Positions 62,593 to 64,000 of a stretch of DNA of 64,000 bases are shown here, in pieces. The translations under genes were made by a program, and so were the position numbers. Location of the stretch: assembly GCF_000518705.1 (NCBI RefSeq), contig NZ_JAEC01000007.1, forward strand, positions 1-64,000, in the 5' to 3' direction. Below the pieces are notes generated by a model. It was not told the origin of the DNA, ran no database searches, and saw nothing but the letters and a program-made list of their open reading frames with translations. Origin of the DNA: Shewanella colwelliana ATCC 39565. GTDB lineage: Bacteria > Pseudomonadota > Gammaproteobacteria > Enterobacterales > Shewanellaceae. Position 1 is the first letter of the stretch; each line of letters starts with the position of its first letter.

Positions 62593-62627
62593 ATTTAGCC
62601 TAAGTTTAAGTTGTTAGAGTGCGACAA

Positions 62628-63731
62628 CTATTTAATTAGTGCTTCTTTGCGTACACCAGTGACATGGGCTTCAATACGACGGTTTGCTTTGTTGGCTTCA
62701 GCAGAGCTACCTTCAATAATAGGTTGGGTGATACCGTAACCCTTTGAAGAAACACGATCTTGGCTGATACCATATTTGCTCACTAGGATCTCGGCGACCG
62801 CATCGGCACGACGCTCCGAAAGATCCATGTTGTAGTCAGGGTTACCGACATTTGATGCATGGCCAGAGATTAGCACTGTTGAACGTGGATGCTCATTCAT
62901 GTAAGCAGCAAGTTTCTCGATGCGCTCATATGACTCCTGCTTAACAACTGAAGAGTTATTAGCAAATAGAATTGAGCCGACATCACGTTGTTCAGTGACC
63001 TCTTTGTACAATGTACAACCGTTGGCATCGACCTGATGGTTTGCAGGGGTATCTGCACACTGATCTTTATCATCGGTGACACCATCATTGTCAGAATCGA
63101 CTGGAATGACTGCTAGTGGTGCAACGACTGCTGCTGGTGCGGAGCTGCCAAAGCGATAGCTAAGCTCTAGACCATAGTAGTTGCTTTCCATCTCTAGGGT
63201 GTTCCACTTATCTTCATCTAAGTTTTCATAGCGACGGTATTTCGCTTGAAGCTTTAGGTTTTCAGTGAAGTTATACCCGATACCTGCACCAACATATGGG
63301 GCTATACCACTGTCGCTGTAATATTCGCTGCCCCACTGCTTGTTATTAGACAGTAGATAGTTCATGGCTCCAGCTTCAGCTGAAAGACTCCAGCGCTCAG
63401 CAAAGGGCCAAAAACCGACAACACCTAGAGTCATGCCTTTGGCACCTGCATCATTAAGTTTGTCGGCATAATCCACCCACTCCGCGCGTCCAAGGTCGCG
63501 GTAACCCAGTTCAACACCAAAATAGTCATTGAATAGGTAACCACCGAAAACGTCCCAGGCATAGGGCTCATCTTCGCCACACACCTTCATGGTCTTCTGA
63601 TCGCAGTTAGGCTCATAGTTATTTAGACCTAAACCACCACCGACATACCAAGGGCTGAGTTCTTGCGCAGCATTCGCTGCAAATGGGAGCATTGAGGTAA
63701 GCAGAATAGCTTTTAAAGTATTATTCATCAT
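62628..63731 (-). CDS. OmpA-family outer membrane protein
   Basis: About 367 residues. Signal peptide MMNNTLKAILLTSMLPFAANA, an eight-stranded barrel (about 22-190, WYVGGGLGLNNYEPN, YVGAGIGYNF), a calcium-binding TSP3-like segment (DSDNDGVTDDKDQCADTP) and a C-terminal peptidoglycan-binding OmpA domain (about 255-360, VLISGHASNVGNPDYNMDLSERRADAV). AAGGA lies eight bases ahead of the first of two adjacent ATG codons, which decides the start. Confidence 0.92.
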   Translation of the reverse strand: MMNNTLKAILLTSMLPFAANAAQELSPWYVGGGLGLNNYEPNCDQKTMKVCGEDEPYAWDVFGGYLFNDYFGVELGYRDLGRAEWVDYADKLNDAGAKGMTLGVVGFWPFAERWSLSAEAGAMNYLLSNNKQWGSEYYSDSGIAPYVGAGIGYNFTENLKLQAKYRRYENLDEDKWNTLEMESNYYGLELSYRFGSSAPAAVVAPLAVIPVDSDNDGVTDDKDQCADTPANHQVDANGCTLYKEVTEQRDVGSILFANNSSVVKQESYERIEKLAAYMNEHPRSTVLISGHASNVGNPDYNMDLSERRADAVAEILVSKYGISQDRVSSKGYGITQPIIEGSSAEANKANRRIEAHVTGVRKEALIK

Positions 63732-63907
63732 TTTCCAAATCCTTTGATTAGTCTCTTCCCTCATGCTGTTTCACTATCTGTAGAAACAAGCCAGCACTTT
63801 GAGGAGGGATCCTTTAGTTTTATCGCTAGCAGCAATATTATCTTATGCTTAGAGTGATAATTCCAATTTTATTAACGAGTTTTTTTCATCTGCTAGTTAT
63901 TTGCAAT

Positions 63908-63940
63908 AAAAAAGGCGCTTTCTGATGAAAGCGCCTTAAG
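63908..63940 (-). terminator. Terminator of the gene entering from the right
   Basis: On the minus strand AGGCGCTTTCATC pairs with AAAGCGCCT and six T follow. It lies just past the apparent stop codon at 63957-63959. Confidence 0.8.
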
Positions 63941-63956
63941 AAGTACTACTTGTGAC

Positions 63957-64000
63957 TTATCGAGTCCATACCCAGTTTTCGATGTTGCTTGGGTCTACAC
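63957..64000 (-). CDS. C-terminal end of an unidentified gene (partial)
   Basis: The last 44 bases read on the minus strand as VDPSNIENWVWTR then TAA, followed by a terminator. The product continues beyond the window and cannot be identified. Confidence 0.4.
   Translation of the reverse strand, partial: VDPSNIENWVWTR

Overview
The window looks like a chromosomal segment of a Shewanella-type gammaproteobacterium. The basis is gene content and order (gltB-gltD, yhcC, hptA, oxyR, a membrane adenylate cyclase, mutH, rppH-ptsP, thyA, nhaA/nhaR, sdhE, nadB, rpoE-rseABC, lepA-lepB-rnc-era-recO-pdxJ-acpS, ffh, rpsP-rimM-trmD-rplS, aroF-tyrA, hcp-hcr, raiA-pheL-pheA, thrL-thrABC, tal-pgi), judged from memory and not by database search. 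I see no rRNA, tRNA, insertion sequence, prophage or CRISPR array. Most of the window is core housekeeping DNA; the unusual material is in a few intergenic regions, two broken genes and one fusion protein.

Layout. 1-960: gene-free, tandem copies of a ~300-bp repeat. 1.0-6.9 kb: glutamate synthase on the minus strand, with gltB split by a frameshift in a run of eight G. 7.3-13.1 kb: yhcC, hptA, oxyR, the cyclase, mutH, an AT-rich gap with DnaA-box-like sites, and rppH. 13.1-17.2 kb: ptsP interrupted by an in-frame TAG, a TSUP permease and thyA; lgt, expected beside thyA, is absent. 17.3-22.3 kb: nhaA with a perfect CRP-type dyad, a small secreted protein, nhaR, sdhE, a YgfX-like protein and nadB. 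22.5-31.9 kb: sigma-E operon, then lepA through acpS. 32-38.9 kb: an Mpo1-like membrane protein, a CBS/CNNM protein, a YpjD-like protein, ffh, and the S16-RimM-TrmD-L19 operon.

39-48.7 kb is an aromatic amino acid and hybrid-cluster-protein region. An octamer tandem repeat precedes aroF-tyrA. hcp-hcr has an NsrR-like dyad. pheA has a classical Phe leader/attenuator, and its product carries an extra C-terminal domain that resembles DAHP synthase but lacks the catalytic residues. Between raiA and pheL lie four diverged tandem copies of a ~70-nt element. Each copy folds as a closing stem around two hairpins, the closing stems differ in sequence but keep pairing, and a terminator facing the minus strand follows the array. 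This is the best candidate for an undescribed element here.

48.7-64 kb: cytochrome b561 and a c-type cytochrome, trpR, slyD, thrL-thrABC with attenuator, a small lipoprotein, nfo, a hemerythrin-like protein, a DUF3545 protein, tal-pgi and an OmpA-family protein. The last ~44 bases appear to be the 3' end of another minus-strand gene.

Nitrogen and amino acid supply is a recurring theme. The same palindrome lies upstream of both gltB and thrL, and both broken genes (gltB and ptsP) act in nitrogen assimilation or sensing.
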